A stretch of 64,000 nucleotides of DNA from Nitrosospira sp. Is2 (lineage in GTDB: Bacteria > Pseudomonadota > Gammaproteobacteria > Burkholderiales > Nitrosomonadaceae). Positions 39,283-50,920 of the stretch are shown here, piece after piece. The DNA lies in contig NZ_CP137134.1 of assembly GCF_033095785.1 (NCBI RefSeq), positions 2,604,001-2,668,000 on the forward strand. The letters run 5' to 3'. The notes beneath the pieces are model-generated. The model ran no database searches and was not told the origin of the DNA. It saw only the letters and a list, made by a program, of their open reading frames with translations. Every line of letters starts with the position of its first letter. Positions within the stretch are counted from its first letter, which is position 1. The position numbers and the translations under genes are program-made.

Positions 39283-40731
39283 CTATTCCGAGGTCTCAAC
39301 AATGGTGTTGTCGGCTGCCGCCGTATTGGCAGGGGCTGATTTTTTTCGGCCCCGAGTCCTTCGGCGCTTCCTTGGCGCGTCATCCTTCAGCAGCATGGCT
39401 TCGCGTTCTCCAGCGGGTGCATGCTGAAATTCTTCCCACCATTTGCCGAGCTCCATCTCTATCTCGCCACTTTCGCACCGCAATAACATGAAATCGTACG
39501 CTGCGCGAAAACGGGGATGTTCCAGCAAGCGAAACGGTCTGCGACCGGAGCGGCCCGTAAAGCGGGACTGCATCGCCCATATTTCCTTCATAATGGCATC
39601 GTATCTGCGCGGAATTGCCAGATTCTCGTTTTGCACCGCAAGCACGTCGCTCATCGCCTGATGCAGCGCATGGACTGGCTTCTCGCCAGTTGACTGACGT
39701 GCGTTCCAGGCCGCGAGCACTTCGTGCCAAAGCAAGGCGGCAAAAAGGAACCCGGGGGACACCGGCTTTTCCTTACGCACCCGCTCATCGGTATTTTTGA
39801 GCGCAAGCGTAATAAAGCGTTCGCCAAGTGGCTGCTCCAGTATCACGTCCAGCATTGGCAGCAGCCCATGGTGCAGCCCTCGGGTACGCAAATCCACCAC
39901 ACAGGATAACGCGTGACCGGACAGGAGCAGTTTCAACATCTCTTCAAATAATCGCGAGGGGGGCACATTCCGCAACAGCGGAGCAAGATCGCCAATTGGC
40001 GCGGCGGTATTTGGGTCTATCTGCATGTCGAGTTTGGCCGCAAGCCGAACCACGCGCAGCATCCGTATCGGATCTTCCCGGTAGCGCCGCACCGGGTCGC
40101 CAATGATTTTGAGGCGCCCCGCCTTGAGATCCTCATAGCCGTTCAAATAATCCCAGAGCTCTTCCTGGACCGGATCAAAAAATAGCGCGTTGACAGTGAA
40201 GTCGCGCCGTTTGGCGTCCTCCTCCTGGCTTCCGAATACGTTATCCCGCAATAGCCTTCCGTGCTCGTCGGCGTGAGCGTGAAGTGTCTCACCGTTTTCA
40301 CCGTTACCCGAGGGACCTGGAAGACTTGGAAGACTTGGAGGACTTGGGGGACCTGAGGGACCGCCTCGAAAGGTCGATACTTCCACTGTCTCGGCCCCGC
40401 ACATGACATGAACCAACCGGAAACGCCGGCCGATAATGCGCGAGCGGCGGAAAATCGCTCGCACTTCCTCAGGTGTGGCGTTTGTCGCCACATCAAAATC
40501 TTTTGGTTCCAGTCCGAGGAGCAGATCGCGAGCCGCTCCACCGACGATGAAAGCGGCGTATCCCGCTTCCTGCAAGCCGGACGTGACTTTCAACGCGCAC
40601 GGGTGGATATGGTCACGTGCAATGCCGTGTTGTTCACGAGGAATGATACGCGGGCTGGAGGATGAGGCGCGCGTGGCGGAAGGGGCGGAGGTGTTACGGC
40701 CGAATACGCGGTGAAGAAGTTGACGGATCAT
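39283..40731 (-). CDS. pcnB: Poly(A) polymerase I
   Basis: A 482-aa nucleotidyltransferase that adds poly(A) tails to RNA and promotes decay. The catalytic head is AAFIVGGAARDLLLGLEPKDFDVATNATPEEV (shown in two halves: VGGAARDLLLGLEPKDFD and VATNATPEEV), followed by IIGRRFRLVHVM, LLRDNVFGSQEEDAKRRDFT and PVRRYREDPIRMLRVVRLAAK. The C-terminus is basic (KRRRTRGRKK), as usual. Between EVSTFRG and LLRDNVFG, where the family normally has a short loop, it carries a Pro/Ser/Gly low-complexity insert encoded by a nine-base tandem repeat. Confidence 0.95.
   Translation of the reverse strand: MIRQLLHRVFGRNTSAPSATRASSSSPRIIPREQHGIARDHIHPCALKVTSGLQEAGYAAFIVGGAARDLLLGLEPKDFDVATNATPEEVRAIFRRSRIIGRRFRLVHVMCGAETVEVSTFRGGPSGPPSPPSLPSLPGPSGNGENGETLHAHADEHGRLLRDNVFGSQEEDAKRRDFTVNALFFDPVQEELWDYLNGYEDLKAGRLKIIGDPVRRYREDPIRMLRVVRLAAKLDMQIDPNTAAPIGDLAPLLRNVPPSRLFEEMLKLLLSGHALSCVVDLRTRGLHHGLLPMLDVILEQPLGERFITLALKNTDERVRKEKPVSPGFLFAALLWHEVLAAWNARQSTGEKPVHALHQAMSDVLAVQNENLAIPRRYDAIMKEIWAMQSRFTGRSGRRPFRLLEHPRFRAAYDFMLLRCESGEIEMELGKWWEEFQHAPAGEREAMLLKDDAPRKRRRTRGRKKSAPANTAAADNTIVETSE
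40312..40362 (-). repeat. Nine-base tandem repeat inside pcnB
   Basis: Consecutive nine-base units (GGGACCTGG, AAGACTTGG, AAGACTTGG, AGGACTTGG, GGGACCTGA, then a partial unit) encode the Pro/Ser/Gly stretch GPSGPPSPPSLPSLPGPSG. Because the unit is three codons, copy changes stay in frame. The insert lies in a loop next to the active site. Confidence 0.85.
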
Positions 40732-40761
40732 TACGTACCAAGAAAAGCATCAAGTTGCCAA

Positions 40762-41547
40762 TTATACACTTGGCGTCAAATCCGGCACGAAATGACGTCC
40801 GCGTCCCAGCGGGAGTTCGTTTATGCCGCATTGGTATAAAGTTTCAAGATTACCGCGGTTGAGCACCGTCTCTACCGGTCCGGCAATTGTGCTTCCATCA
40901 TCGAACAGCATCAGAGCATGGTCGCAGAAGTGGCTAGCCCAGCCGACGTCGTGAAGCACCATTACCAATGCCTTGCCTTGCCGGGCCAATTCCCTGAACA
41001 ACGCCATTACGCCCACCTGATGGCGCAAGTCCAGATGTTGCAGTGGTTCGTCCAGCAACAGGCATTGTGGCGACTGGGCAAGCAACAAGGCGATTCGCGC
41101 GCGTTGACGCTCTCCCCCGGATAGCGTGACGAGGGAGCGGCGGGCGATCCCCATCAGTTGCATGCGCTCCATGGCTCGAACCGTCATTTCGTGGTCGACG
41201 TCTCGAAAGCCGAACATATCGTTCAAGTGGGGGTGCCGCCCCAGCAATACATATTCAAACACATTCCCCCAGAAATCACCCGTTTCTTCCTGCAACAGGA
41301 TGCCGAGATGGCGTGCAAGCTCGCGCCTGGCCCAAGCTCGGGGTGCCTTCCCTGCGACCATGATAGATGACGCGTAAGCTGCCTCAACGTCATGCAGACC
41401 ACCCAGCGCGTGTATCAAAGTAGTCTTGCCGCAACCGTTCTGACCGAGTATCGCCCAGCATTCGCCTGGATGAATAGTCAAGGTCAAGTTACGGCACAGC
41501 AGTTTGCCAGGATATTCCAGAGTTAGATTGTTTGTTTGTAAAATCAT
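40762..41547 (-). CDS. ABC transporter ATP-binding protein (FecE/BtuD-like)
   Basis: A 261-aa ABC ATPase of the iron-siderophore/cobalamin import family. It has Walker A ILGQNGCGKTTLIHALGG, the signature VTLSGGERQRARIALLLAQS, Walker B CLLLDEPLQHLDLRHQ, and a VLHDVGWASHFCDHALML H-loop. No permease or binding protein gene lies next to it: recG is upstream and pcnB downstream. It may work with a permease encoded elsewhere. Substrate cannot be deduced. Confidence 0.85.
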   Translation of the reverse strand: MILQTNNLTLEYPGKLLCRNLTLTIHPGECWAILGQNGCGKTTLIHALGGLHDVEAAYASSIMVAGKAPRAWARRELARHLGILLQEETGDFWGNVFEYVLLGRHPHLNDMFGFRDVDHEMTVRAMERMQLMGIARRSLVTLSGGERQRARIALLLAQSPQCLLLDEPLQHLDLRHQVGVMALFRELARQGKALVMVLHDVGWASHFCDHALMLFDDGSTIAGPVETVLNRGNLETLYQCGINELPLGRGRHFVPDLTPSV

Positions 41548-41631
41548 TCATTGTTACCCGGCGAATCGAGTCGGGTTGATAAGCAGGTCCGGATGGGCGA
41601 ACCTGAACGTAAAGGCTTGGTATCGGCCGGT

Positions 41632-43743
41632 TTACACCCGCAGGTATTCACTCCTTCTTCCAAGCCATCGCTGCACATGGCGTTGGGCATGGTCCGGGTA
41701 ATCGCGCAACAATTGGTCTGCTGCGCCGCGGGCGGCCTCAAGCAACTCCTCATCTTTTTCAGGATCAGCAAAGCGCAGCATAGGAAGGCCGCTCTGACGG
41801 GCTCCCAAAAATTCGCCCGGGCCCCGAAGGCGGAGATCATGCCGCGCGATTTCAAAACCATCGTTTTGTTCGAATATAATCCTCAGCCTTTCCCGTGCCG
41901 TTGCTGACAGGGGTTTCTGGTACAGCAGTATGCATATTCCGCCTGTCGTGCCGCGCCCGACGCGCCCTCGCAGTTGGTGCAGTTGCGCCAGCCCCATGCG
42001 TTCCGCATGTTCGATGACCATTAGCGATGCATTAGGCACATCTACGCCAACTTCGATCACCGTCGTCGCCACTAGCAGCTGAATTTCGCCCTGCACAAAG
42101 GATTCCATAATCCCCGATTTTTCCCGCGGCGCGAGCCGCCCATGTATAAGGCCGATTTTTAATTCGGGAAAAGTCAGATTCAAAGTTTCGTACGTGTCGA
42201 GGGCGGTCTTAAGCTGCAAAGCGTCAGATTCTTCAATCAGCGGGCAGACCCAGTAAGCCTGTTTTCCGCTACCGCAGGCTTCCCGGATGCGTACCGTGAC
42301 TTCGTCACGGCGGGTATCCGCGACCAGTCTGGTCACGACTGGTGTTCTGCCCGGCGGCAAGCCTTCTATGAGCGACACATCCAGATCGGCAAAGTAGCTC
42401 ATCGAAAGTGTGCGGGGAATAGGCGTTGCACTCATCATTAACTGATGCGGCGTCGAGCCCGCCAAGTTGTTTCTGGACCCTTTCTCTCTTAACGCCAGCC
42501 GCTGGTGAACGCCAAAACGGTGTTGCTCGTCGATTACAGCCAGTCCGAGCCGGTTAAACTCCACCCGTTCCTGGAATAATGCATGGGTGCCGATCGCGAG
42601 CATGGCATTGCCTGAAGCGATATTGGCCAACATGATTTCCCGCTGTTTCTTTTTCTGCGTGCCGACTAACCAGGCAATTGTCACACCTAGCGGAGTAAGT
42701 AATGGGTCAAGCCACGCGCAAAGTTTTTGATAATGTTGCTCGGCAAGAATCTCGGTTGGTGCCAGCAGCGCCGCCTGGTAATCATTTTCGATAGCCTGCA
42801 GAACCGCGAGTGCGGCCACAATTGTTTTGCCACTGCCGACATCGCCCTGCAACAGCCGCTGCATTGGATGGGCTGTCGCGAGATCTCTGCTGATTTCCGA
42901 AAAGGCTTTCTTCTGCCCGTCGGTGAGCTGGAAAGGCAGTGATGCGAGCAGCGCTTTAGTCAACCTGTTCTTTGGCGGCAGAACAGGTGCGCTCGCATCG
43001 CGGCGCTGCAGATAATGCAAGCGCATGGATAGCTGTTGCGCCAGCAGTTCATCAAACTTGATGCGCTGCCATGCGGGGTGGCTGCGTTCCTGCAATAGAT
43101 GGGCGGACGCGTCCGGCGACGGCTGGTGCAAGAAAATCACGCTGTCCCCAAAACCTCGAAGCCGATGTCGCGTTATAACCTGATCGGGCAGAGTTTCTGA
43201 TAAGTGCGACTGCTTTTCGCCGTCCCTGTCCTGCGGTAGCGCTTGCAGAATCAGTTTGCGAATGGTGTCGGAGGAAAGACCCGCTGTCGCGGGATAAATC
43301 GGCGTGAGCGCGTCAGCGAGCGGTTCCTGTTCATATACAACGCGGCATTTGGGATGGACCATTTCGGGACCGAAAAAACCTTGACGTGCTTCACCCAGCA
43401 CCCGCACTCGCTTGCCAACCGAATACGCATTTACCTGACTGCCATAAAAATTGAGAAAGCGTATCCAAAGCACACCGCTGCCGTCATCCACTCCGCAAAC
43501 CAGTTGCCGCCGCGGGCGGTACATGACTTTATTGTCGATGATCGTGCCTTCGACCTGTACTGTTTTATGTTCAGGAAGGTCCCGGATAGGATAAAGATGG
43601 GTTTCATCCTCGTAACGCAATGGCAGATGCAGCACCAGATCGAACTCATCGGCGATACCTAATTTGGCGAGCTTCTCCTGTAGCGCCTTACCGCCAGGGC
43701 GATTGGCGGTTGGAATTGTCGAGGGTTTGATATCGACTTTCAC
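41632..43743 (-). CDS. recG: ATP-dependent DNA helicase RecG
   Basis: A 703-aa superfamily 2 helicase that reverses stalled forks. It has the N-terminal wedge domain ([35 protein letters not shown]), Walker [35 protein letters not shown], Walker B-like [23 protein letters not shown], and [20 protein letters not shown] plus QLRGRVGRG in the second helicase lobe. Full length. Start overlaps the ridA stop by four bases, so the two are coupled. Confidence 0.97.
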   Translation of the reverse strand: MKVDIKPSTIPTANRPGGKALQEKLAKLGIADEFDLVLHLPLRYEDETHLYPIRDLPEHKTVQVEGTIIDNKVMYRPRRQLVCGVDDGSGVLWIRFLNFYGSQVNAYSVGKRVRVLGEARQGFFGPEMVHPKCRVVYEQEPLADALTPIYPATAGLSSDTIRKLILQALPQDRDGEKQSHLSETLPDQVITRHRLRGFGDSVIFLHQPSPDASAHLLQERSHPAWQRIKFDELLAQQLSMRLHYLQRRDASAPVLPPKNRLTKALLASLPFQLTDGQKKAFSEISRDLATAHPMQRLLQGDVGSGKTIVAALAVLQAIENDYQAALLAPTEILAEQHYQKLCAWLDPLLTPLGVTIAWLVGTQKKKQREIMLANIASGNAMLAIGTHALFQERVEFNRLGLAVIDEQHRFGVHQRLALREKGSRNNLAGSTPHQLMMSATPIPRTLSMSYFADLDVSLIEGLPPGRTPVVTRLVADTRRDEVTVRIREACGSGKQAYWVCPLIEESDALQLKTALDTYETLNLTFPELKIGLIHGRLAPREKSGIMESFVQGEIQLLVATTVIEVGVDVPNASLMVIEHAERMGLAQLHQLRGRVGRGTTGGICILLYQKPLSATARERLRIIFEQNDGFEIARHDLRLRGPGEFLGARQSGLPMLRFADPEKDEELLEAARGAADQLLRDYPDHAQRHVQRWLGRRSEYLRV

Positions 43744-44129
43744 TCAGCCAGTACCAGCACCGCATCCATTTCCACCAGCGCCCCACGCGGTAGTGCTGAC
43801 ACCCCGATCGCCGCCCGCGCCGGATAGGGCGCTGTGATGTAGCTTGCCATAATTTCGTTCACCTTCTGAAAGTTGCCAAGATCAGTCAGGTACACGTTCA
43901 ATTTGACAATGTCGCTTAAATTTCCGCCGCTTGCGGCTGCCACGGCGGTCAGGTTTAGAAATACACGGTGAATCTGATCATCGATCCCGGCGACCATCTC
44001 CATAGAAACGGGGTCGAGGCCGATCTGTCCGGAAATATACACAGTGTCTCCCCCGCTGACCCGTATCGCCTGGGAATAAGTGCCGATCGCCTGGGGTGCG
44101 TCCGAAGTTTGAATCGTTCTTTTTTTCAT
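43740..44129 (-). CDS. ridA: RidA family 2-iminobutanoate/2-iminopropanoate deaminase
   Basis: A 129-aa RidA/YjgF/UK114 protein that hydrolyses reactive enamines and imines from PLP enzymes. Signatures are [20 protein letters not shown] near the N-terminus, ISGQIGLDP, and [20 protein letters not shown] with the substrate-binding Arg. Its stop overlaps recG start. The divergent murA begins 100 bases away. Confidence 0.95.
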   Translation of the reverse strand: MKKRTIQTSDAPQAIGTYSQAIRVSGGDTVYISGQIGLDPVSMEMVAGIDDQIHRVFLNLTAVAAASGGNLSDIVKLNVYLTDLGNFQKVNEIMASYITAPYPARAAIGVSALPRGALVEMDAVLVLAE

Positions 44130-44205
44130 TTGATCTCCTTGGGTTGGCGCCCCGATATAGAGGCTTGAAATTGAAACCGTAAAGACGGCCTTTGCGATAT
44201 GATGA

Positions 44206-45504
<1,299 letters not shown>

Positions 45505-45559
45505 CGCAGTTGGGAAGTTCTTCAGCGCATCGAATGTGCCTTCTACGACTTTTCTACTT

Positions 45560-46897
45560 TTATTGCCGGGAAACAAAATAGCGGGCTACATTTTGCAGGT
45601 CACGCGTATCTACCGTACCGGCCGCTTTGCGTAACCGCAAATAGCTCAGGAGATAGTTGTAGCGTGCCTGCATCAGGTCAAGCTTTGCCTCAAAGAATTG
45701 TTGTTCGGCGTTGAGAATATCGATGTTGTTCCGCGTTCCGCCAATGGCGCTTTTCCTGGTCGCTTCGAGAAGAACATTCCGGGAGCTGACAGACGACACC
45801 AGCGCGTCGATTCGCCTTAAACTGCTAAGGTTGAGATTGAACTGTCTGCGCAATTCGATTAAAACCTGGTCCGTTCTCGAGTCCAGCTCAGCCTTTGCTC
45901 TTTCGTGATTTGACACGGCCTGGCTCGTCATTGCGTTGACCATGCCGCCGGCGTATATGGGAACATTTACCTGTACGCCGACGCTGCGGGTAAACGTGTC
46001 CAGTCCGAAAAAGATGATATTGTCCGACTTGGACTTGTTAATGCTGGCGACGAGATCGACGCGCGGCGCGTGACCGGCGCGCTGCTTGTTGATTTCCTGG
46101 CGCGCGACCTCTACTGCATGCCGTTGAGAGACAATCTCAGGGTTCTGCTCCAGGGCGATTTCTTTCCATTCCTCGAAGCTTGAGGGTAGCATTGGCTTCG
46201 CACGGAAATCATCCAGCAGCGGATTCACCAGCCTAATTTCCTCGCCAACGATGGACGCGAGTACGTTACGCGCATTCGTAAGATTATCGCGGGCCTCGAT
46301 TACCTGTGCTTCGGCCAGATCGAAGCGTGCCTGTGTTTCCAGCATCTCGGTCCGGGTTCCCTCTCCCTTTTCGAACAGGCGTTCATTGGTTAAACGCTGT
46401 TCCGCATATGAATTCATCTGCGAAGACGTAAGCGCCAGCTGATCCTCTGCGAATCGGGCGTCCATATAGGCGGCTGCAAGCCGGACGATCAAGTCCTGGT
46501 TTCGCGTCACAAACTGGGCATCGGCCGCGCTGGTTTGCGCCAGCCCCTGCTTATAGCGGGCGAATGATTCAAAGTTGACCACCGGCTGACGCAACTGAAG
46601 GACAGCGGATTCGTTGCGGTAGGTCAGATGCTGAGCTGCCTGCCCCAATGAGGCGCGCTCCCCGTCTACCAAGTTGGTCGAATAGGTGCCGGACAGAACG
46701 GGTAGCAGACTGGCGCGACCAATCACCTTCAACTGCTGCCCGGCTTCGTTTTCATGCACCGCGGCCCGAAAGATGGCATCGTTGTTCAACGCGGCATCAT
46801 AGGCCTGCATGAGCCCGAGAGCCGAAACGGTTTTGATTGGAAGTAGCGCGGTGAAAAAGGTCAGGATTATCCAGAGGCGGTATGGAACCACATGCAT
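45560..46897 (-). CDS. TolC-family outer-membrane protein of a type I secretion system
   Basis: A 445-aa TolC-like outer-membrane channel. A signal peptide is seen at the N-terminus (LWIILTFFTALLPIKTVSA), then the first coiled coil LGLMQAYDAALNNDAIFRAA and the repeated outer-membrane-factor pattern ending with SYLRLRKAAGTVDTRDLQNV. Pairs of long helices and the NERLFEKGEGTRTEMLETQA element fit the family. It is separated by one base from the HlyD gene, so the three secretion genes form an operon, ABC first, TolC last. Confidence 0.93.
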   Translation of the reverse strand: MHVVPYRLWIILTFFTALLPIKTVSALGLMQAYDAALNNDAIFRAAVHENEAGQQLKVIGRASLLPVLSGTYSTNLVDGERASLGQAAQHLTYRNESAVLQLRQPVVNFESFARYKQGLAQTSAADAQFVTRNQDLIVRLAAAYMDARFAEDQLALTSSQMNSYAEQRLTNERLFEKGEGTRTEMLETQARFDLAEAQVIEARDNLTNARNVLASIVGEEIRLVNPLLDDFRAKPMLPSSFEEWKEIALEQNPEIVSQRHAVEVARQEINKQRAGHAPRVDLVASINKSKSDNIIFFGLDTFTRSVGVQVNVPIYAGGMVNAMTSQAVSNHERAKAELDSRTDQVLIELRRQFNLNLSSLRRIDALVSSVSSRNVLLEATRKSAIGGTRNNIDILNAEQQFFEAKLDLMQARYNYLLSYLRLRKAAGTVDTRDLQNVARYFVSRQ

Positions 46898-46898
46898 A

Positions 46899-48263
46899 TT
46901 ATTCTTCGGTCATCGACATTTTTATATGGTCAAGTATCGGCTTCAGTATGTAGTTTATCATGGTTCGTTCGCCTGTTTTCACGAACAAGTCCACAGGCAT
47001 CCCCGGGCGAATCTGCAAATCGGCGATCAGTTTCATTCCTTCAGGCGCAACTTTGGCTCGCAGTTTATAGTAGGGGGCCCCCGTCTGTTCGTCGACAAAT
47101 CGATCGGCGGAGACATGCGTTACCACGCCGGGAATATGCGGAGTCAGATTCCGATTGAACGCGGAGAAGATCAGCTCTACCGGGAGATCAGGGTGTACCT
47201 TATCGATTAAATGTACCGGCAGGTGCCCTTCCACGTCCAGCGAGTCACCGCTTGGTACGACATCCATCATTTTGAAACCCGGACTGATGACACCCCCGTG
47301 TGTAAATATCGCCAGGCCCACAACGGTGCCATCCACCGGGGCTTTTATTACGGCATTCGCCATGTCATAATCCAGCCCTTTGAGCTGATTGGCAAGTGCT
47401 TCCGCTTCCCGTTGCACATCCGATAGCTGAGTACGGACTTCCTTCTGGTATTCCTGTTGCCGCTGTATCCGGCGTAGTTTCAATTCCGCAATCTGGCGCT
47501 GCGTCCGGCCAATATTGCCAATATCCTCCGAGATCGCGCCGCTGATTTGAGCATAGGTCCGCTCTAAATCAAGCAACCGGTTACGTGCGACGTAGCCTTC
47601 TTTAGCCAGCTCTCGCATCCCTTCGAGTTGTTCCTTCAAAAGCGCCATTTGCTCTTTTTTATTGTCTCGTGATTCCTCCAGGCCAGTGGCCTGTAACTTC
47701 AAACCCGCAATATTCTCATCGAGCGCCGCTAATTCGCTTTTAATCGCCATTAATCGCGAACTCAACAACTGTTCCTGCATCCTCATATTATTCGCCACGC
47801 GCGGATCGTCTTTTTCGTGAAAGAGGTCCGGGGGGAAAACGATTTCCTCCGTTCCATCACGCTCTGCAATTAAGCGTGCCTCGGCCGCCCGCGCCGTGAA
47901 ATATTTAACACGCATCATTTCGGCACTCGCGGTCACTTGGACGGCATTAAAGCGCACCAGGGGTTGGCCGGCCTTAACGTGGTCTCCCTCCTTTACCAGG
48001 ATTGCTTCCACCGTACCACCGGTTGGATGCTGCACCGCCTTTCTGTTTGTCGATACCGTAACCGTGCCGCTGAGTGGAACGCCCTTGTCCAGCGGAGCAA
48101 GAAAAGCCCACAATAGAAATCCGCATACCCCGACGATGACGATCCACCATCCTAATCGTGTATAGGCCCGGGGATCCGTGTTAATGGCGTATGGTTTGAT
48201 TTCTTCGCCATAAACGACCGCAGCTGACGCTGCGCCCGCATTATGCTGAAGCTTGTTTTGCAT
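46899..48263 (-). CDS. HlyD-family membrane fusion protein of a type I secretion system
   Basis: A 454-aa membrane fusion protein with one N-terminal membrane helix (about 37-56, RLGWWIVIVGVCGFLLWAF), a lipoyl-like hairpin domain (VSTNRKAVQHPTGGTVEAIL, VKEGDHVKAGQPLVRFN), a long coiled coil (about 150-290), and a C-terminal half with VKAPVDG-like IKAPVDGTVVGLAIFTHGGV and LRPGMPVD-like IRPGMPVDLFVKTGERT. It bridges the ABC protein and the outer-membrane channel. The start lies inside the end of the ABC gene (23-base overlap). Confidence 0.95.
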   Translation of the reverse strand: MQNKLQHNAGAASAAVVYGEEIKPYAINTDPRAYTRLGWWIVIVGVCGFLLWAFLAPLDKGVPLSGTVTVSTNRKAVQHPTGGTVEAILVKEGDHVKAGQPLVRFNAVQVTASAEMMRVKYFTARAAEARLIAERDGTEEIVFPPDLFHEKDDPRVANNMRMQEQLLSSRLMAIKSELAALDENIAGLKLQATGLEESRDNKKEQMALLKEQLEGMRELAKEGYVARNRLLDLERTYAQISGAISEDIGNIGRTQRQIAELKLRRIQRQQEYQKEVRTQLSDVQREAEALANQLKGLDYDMANAVIKAPVDGTVVGLAIFTHGGVISPGFKMMDVVPSGDSLDVEGHLPVHLIDKVHPDLPVELIFSAFNRNLTPHIPGVVTHVSADRFVDEQTGAPYYKLRAKVAPEGMKLIADLQIRPGMPVDLFVKTGERTMINYILKPILDHIKMSMTEE

Positions 48264-49983
48264 TTTCTACCTGTTTTGGCAATTGCTGGCTCATTCTGAC
48301 CAACTCACGCTTGACTTGTTCACTTGGGCCAAACAGTTGGGCTACTCCATCGCGAAGAACCAGCAGCCTGGTTGTGGTACCCAGGGTGCTTTCCCGGTGA
48401 GTGATCATTACGATTGTTTTGCCGCGACTGCGCAGGTCATTGATGGCCCCGATCAGGGCCAATTCCCCCGTTTCATCCAGGTTGGAATTGGGCTCATCCA
48501 GTACAATGAGCGAGGGATCGCCGTAGATGGCGCGGGCCAGACCAAGGCGTTGTTTCTGACCTCCCGCGAGCCCGGCACCGTCCTCGCCCAGAGGGGTGTC
48601 ATAGCCCTGGGGAAAACGCAGAATCATCTCATGCACGCCCGCACGCTGGGCCGCGATAACTACCTTCTCTGAATCGACCTCTCCGAAACGGGCTATGTTC
48701 TCGCTGACCGTCCCCGCGAATAATTCTATATCCTGTGGCAAATATCCAATGTAGGGGCCCAGTTCGTCCTTGTTCCACTGGTAAATGTCGGCTCCGTCCA
48801 AGCGAACCTTTCCCGCCATCGTGGGCCAGATACCAACCAGCAGTCGTGCGAGAGTGGATTTTCCTGCTCCGCTGGGCCCAATGATTCCCAGTACATCGCC
48901 TGGCGCAATTGAAAAACTCAGGTTTCTAAGAACGGGTCGGGTAGCGCCGGGCGGACCAGCCGTTACGGCTTCGGCCGAGAGTTTGCCACTCGGTTTTGGC
49001 AACGACATACCCGGCTCACGCATGGGATTGGCTTCCAGCAGGTCGCTCAAGCGCTGGTAGGCGCTGCGCGCCCCGCTCCAGTTTTTCCACCCCGAAATCA
49101 ACTGCTCCACAGGACTTAACGCTCTACCCATCAGGATGGACGCGACAATCATTATCCCAGGCGTGATCTTGCCATCCAGCACGAGCAGCGCTCCGAGGCC
49201 CAGTATCAGCGATTGCAATGACATGCGTACAAACTTCGTGACTGCAGCGATTGTTCCTGCCTTTTCGCTTGCTTCCGCCTGCAATTGAAGGAAACGGCTA
49301 TGCAGTCCAAACCAGCGCGACATCAAGTTGGGCAGCATGCCCATGGCGGCGATCACCTCCGCATTGCGAAGATTGTTGGTTGCGAGATTACTCGAAGCAA
49401 CAGCCATGGTGCTAGCCTCTGTCAGCGGTTTCTTCGAGATTCTTTCGTTAAGGAACGCCAGGGCTACGAGAATGACAGTGCCGCCTAGGGCAAAGAAGCC
49501 CAATAACGGGTTGAACAAAAAAATAACCATGAGGTACACCGGAAACCAGGGCGCATCGAAGAATGCGAATAAGCCTTGGCCGGTCAAAAACTGGCGAATA
49601 TTCGTCAAATCCTGCAACGCTTGCCCGGCGTTACCGCCACCACGTTTCAGGTTTTGCTCGAACGCTGCCGCGTATACGCGTTTGTTCATCCTCATATCGA
49701 ATTGCGCGCCGACCCGGATCAGCACGAAGCTGCGCACGAATTCCAGCGAGCCCATCAGTAGATACGCGCCAACGACCATCAGTGTCAGCATCAACAGAGT
49801 GGTCTCGTTGCGGCTCGCCAATACTCTGTCGTAGACCTGCAACATGTAAAGGGCGGGGACGAGTAAAAGCAGGTTGATGATCGCGCTGAAGACGCCAACG
49901 GTCGCGAATATCCGCTTATATCCGACGAGGGTTCGAGCGATTTCCGTTTGGGGCATTTGGGGCAACTTGTATGCGGGATTCAT
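48241..49983 (-). CDS. Type I secretion ABC permease/ATPase (PrtD/AprD-like)
   Basis: A 580-aa ABC exporter without the C39-like peptidase domain seen in bacteriocin and HlyB-type exporters. The transmembrane part (YKRIFATVGVFSAIINLLLL, LQVYDRVLASRNETTLLML) is followed by the ATPase with Walker A IGPSGAGKSTLARLLVGIWP, signature GAGLAGGQKQRLGLARAIYG and Walker B LIVLDEPNSNLDE. PrtD/AprD-type exporters secrete RTX proteases and related Gly/Asp-repeat proteins, which suits the RTX gene located 938 bases away in the opposite direction. Confidence 0.95.
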   Translation of the reverse strand: MNPAYKLPQMPQTEIARTLVGYKRIFATVGVFSAIINLLLLVPALYMLQVYDRVLASRNETTLLMLTLMVVGAYLLMGSLEFVRSFVLIRVGAQFDMRMNKRVYAAAFEQNLKRGGGNAGQALQDLTNIRQFLTGQGLFAFFDAPWFPVYLMVIFLFNPLLGFFALGGTVILVALAFLNERISKKPLTEASTMAVASSNLATNNLRNAEVIAAMGMLPNLMSRWFGLHSRFLQLQAEASEKAGTIAAVTKFVRMSLQSLILGLGALLVLDGKITPGIMIVASILMGRALSPVEQLISGWKNWSGARSAYQRLSDLLEANPMREPGMSLPKPSGKLSAEAVTAGPPGATRPVLRNLSFSIAPGDVLGIIGPSGAGKSTLARLLVGIWPTMAGKVRLDGADIYQWNKDELGPYIGYLPQDIELFAGTVSENIARFGEVDSEKVVIAAQRAGVHEMILRFPQGYDTPLGEDGAGLAGGQKQRLGLARAIYGDPSLIVLDEPNSNLDETGELALIGAINDLRSRGKTIVMITHRESTLGTTTRLLVLRDGVAQLFGPSEQVKRELVRMSQQLPKQVENAKQASA

Positions 49984-50920
49984 CTAAAGAACGGCCTCAT
50001 AAATATCGTTATTATTCTTGTCCAGACAGCCGGTAAAAAGCAGTTCGCTGAAGTGCTTTATCCTAATAAGTCGGCGGGGTCCGACTGTTGGGAGCATTAA
50101 GGCTGAGCGGTTCTTTGCCACTCGCCGCATTCTTCGCTCAGGCTTTTGGTGGGGCGGAAGGTTACATATATTTACTTATGGATTTTTACCCAAATAAACC
50201 AATCTTAACTAATCGTCCTCTAACTTATACGATGGAAAATTGTTTCGTCTGTTCGATGCCGCACTTAGGCGCAGAGGTTGGATATTAGGAAATGATGAAG
50301 GTGCAGAATAAATGCGCAGCGCCACGCGGGTTGATACCGGTGCTGTAGTAAATCGACCTTTCGCTGTGTCTGGGTACTGTCCTAGCCTTTGGCTCCGCCG
50401 GGCATGGATGAGTTTGGTGCAAATGTCGTCGTTTGGATACAGGTGTTGAAAGCGACGGCGGATAACGGCATTACGCGTCAGTTATCCTTAAGAAAATAAA
50501 CGAAGTGTCTCCGTCAGACGACAAACGCATTTAGAGCTGTTATAACGCCAGTATTCGGGGAAAAAAGAAGGGTTTTCGATTTTGGGTGCATTTCACATGT
50601 CGGTTTGCAGCGACGCAATGAGGCTTCTCTGGATGGGTATTTGCTTGGGTACGCGGCTTATGCCTTATGAACTGCTGAGCATGATCTCGAACAAACCTTT
50701 GTTTATATAAGGCGACACATTTTTCTGGCACGGGAAATGCTGTTGATTCAAATGCGGCCCGAAAGGGCGGCATAACGGGGTAGTTATAAAGTTGTGAGGG
50801 AGCAGCCTTTATTCCGTTGAACTCCAGTAACTGTCATTTATAAAAAATAAAAGCTTAAAAGCTTTAAGGCAGAGCCCATTCGGGCAATTACTTTTTAAAA
50901 ATATATAACAGGAGATTCAA
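49984..50920. other. Divergent region between secretion operon and RTX gene
   Basis: 937 bases without a convincing gene. A reading frame at 50540-50773 (minus) resembles no family and has no good ribosome binding site. A candidate RTX promoter (50817-50844) and, right after it, a small AAAGCT/AGCTTT hairpin (50850-50865) lie near the right end. A possible promoter for the secretion genes near 50000-50040 (minus, TGGACA then TATGAG, 17 bases) is weak. Confidence 0.5.
50817..50844 (+). promoter_or_regulatory. Candidate sigma-70 promoter for the RTX gene
   Basis: TTGAAC (50817-50822) and TATAAA (50839-50844) are separated by 16 bases, close to the sigma-70 consensus. The RTX ATG is 77 bases downstream. 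GGAG lies seven bases before the ATG. Evidence is pattern only. Confidence 0.5.

Noticed and set aside
50540..50773. 77-codon minus-strand frame in the secretion-RTX intergenic region
   Set aside because: No family resemblance, no good ribosome binding site; composition does not look coding.
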